Shown here: in pieces, positions 22,268-22,331 of the stretch
How positions within the stretch are numbered: position 1 is the first letter of the stretch
How the letters are laid out: each line of letters starts with the position of its first letter
Origin: JBKPRX01 sp046734795
GTDB taxonomy: Bacteria > Actinomycetota > Thermoleophilia > Gaiellales > Gaiellaceae
NCBI GenBank assembly: GCA_046734795.1
Contig: JBKPRX010000179.1
Location: 1-22,331 of the forward strand
Direction: 5' to 3'
Length of the DNA: 22,331 bases
Position numbers and translations under genes: made by a program
Notes under the pieces: model-generated
Told to the model about the DNA's origin: nothing
Database searches by the model: none
What the model saw: only the letters and a program-made list of their open reading frames with translations

Positions 22268-22331
22268 ATGCCGGGCGAAGCAGCGGAGCTCGTCTTCGAC
22301 GAGGCGACGAAGCAGTATCCCGCTCGCACGG
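22268..22331 (+). CDS. ABC transporter ATP-binding protein, N-terminus only
   Basis: Open from ATG 22268 to the window end (21 residues). ELVFDEATKQYPART fits the first strand and A-loop (Tyr 17) of ABC ATPases. The form VFDEATKQYPAR reminds me of osmoprotectant (OpuCA/ProV-like) importers, but no Walker motif is within the window, so both the family and especially the substrate are tentative. It lies after the terminator hairpin and is probably a separate unit. Confidence 0.5.
   Translation, partial: MPGEAAELVFDEATKQYPART

Overview
The window looks like chromosomal DNA of a high-GC actinobacterium, most likely of the class Thermoleophilia (Gaiellales or Solirubrobacterales type). Reasons: strongly GC-rich codon third positions, many GTG/TTG starts, an initiator tRNA of actinobacterial type with no encoded CCA, actinobacterial RmuC, DHA2 exporter and cyclase-ATPase-LuxR families, and several short Ala-rich proteins that I know only from that group. 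The assignment is an inference from sequence style, not from a marker gene. I see no transposase, integrase, phage gene or CRISPR array.

Left part (1-9,200). A partial rmuC (minus) is followed by an anchored His-rich exported protein, tRNA-Leu(TAA), and a Thr-rich LPXTG-type surface protein (minus). That surface protein diverges from a second secreted protein (plus) that appears to use a CTG start. The DNA between them carries a cluster of inverted repeats. Then come glutamate dehydrogenase overlapped by a two-CBS-domain protein, a YpfJ-type zinc metallopeptidase, a Ppx/GppA phosphatase coupled to a small membrane/coiled-coil protein, an acyl-CoA dehydrogenase, the initiator tRNA with its terminator, and a small basic protein.

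Middle (9,300-18,660). Two unrelated LuxR-type regulators are each divergent from a paralogous 14-helix DHA2 exporter. The first is a 1,136-residue cyclase-ATPase-LuxR protein and the second is an alpha/beta-hydrolase-LuxR fusion. A METTL7-like methyltransferase and two strong hairpins separate the two pairs. A candidate 45-residue gene sits in the second divergent gap.

Right part (18,700-22,331). A class I photolyase overlaps, by GTGA, a MerR-type regulator with a CarH/LitR-like B12 photosensory domain. The short divergent promoter region holds two separate arrays of three TNNACA boxes, each at exactly 11-bp period, which is the direct-repeat layout described for CarH operators. On the other side a coupled cluster runs away from it: a DUF378 protein, two tiny membrane proteins and a secreted fasciclin-domain protein. 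An ABC-transporter ATPase begins at the right edge. The simplest reading is a light-responsive module in which the B12 repressor controls its own photolyase operon and the divergent envelope genes. This is the most interesting part of the window. The regulator class is known; the double array and the membrane/fasciclin target cluster are what may be new.

No gene-free stretch exceeds 300 bases. The longest are 16945-17227 (small ORF and inverted repeats), 7342-7580 (little of note) and 2630-2861 (inverted repeats).
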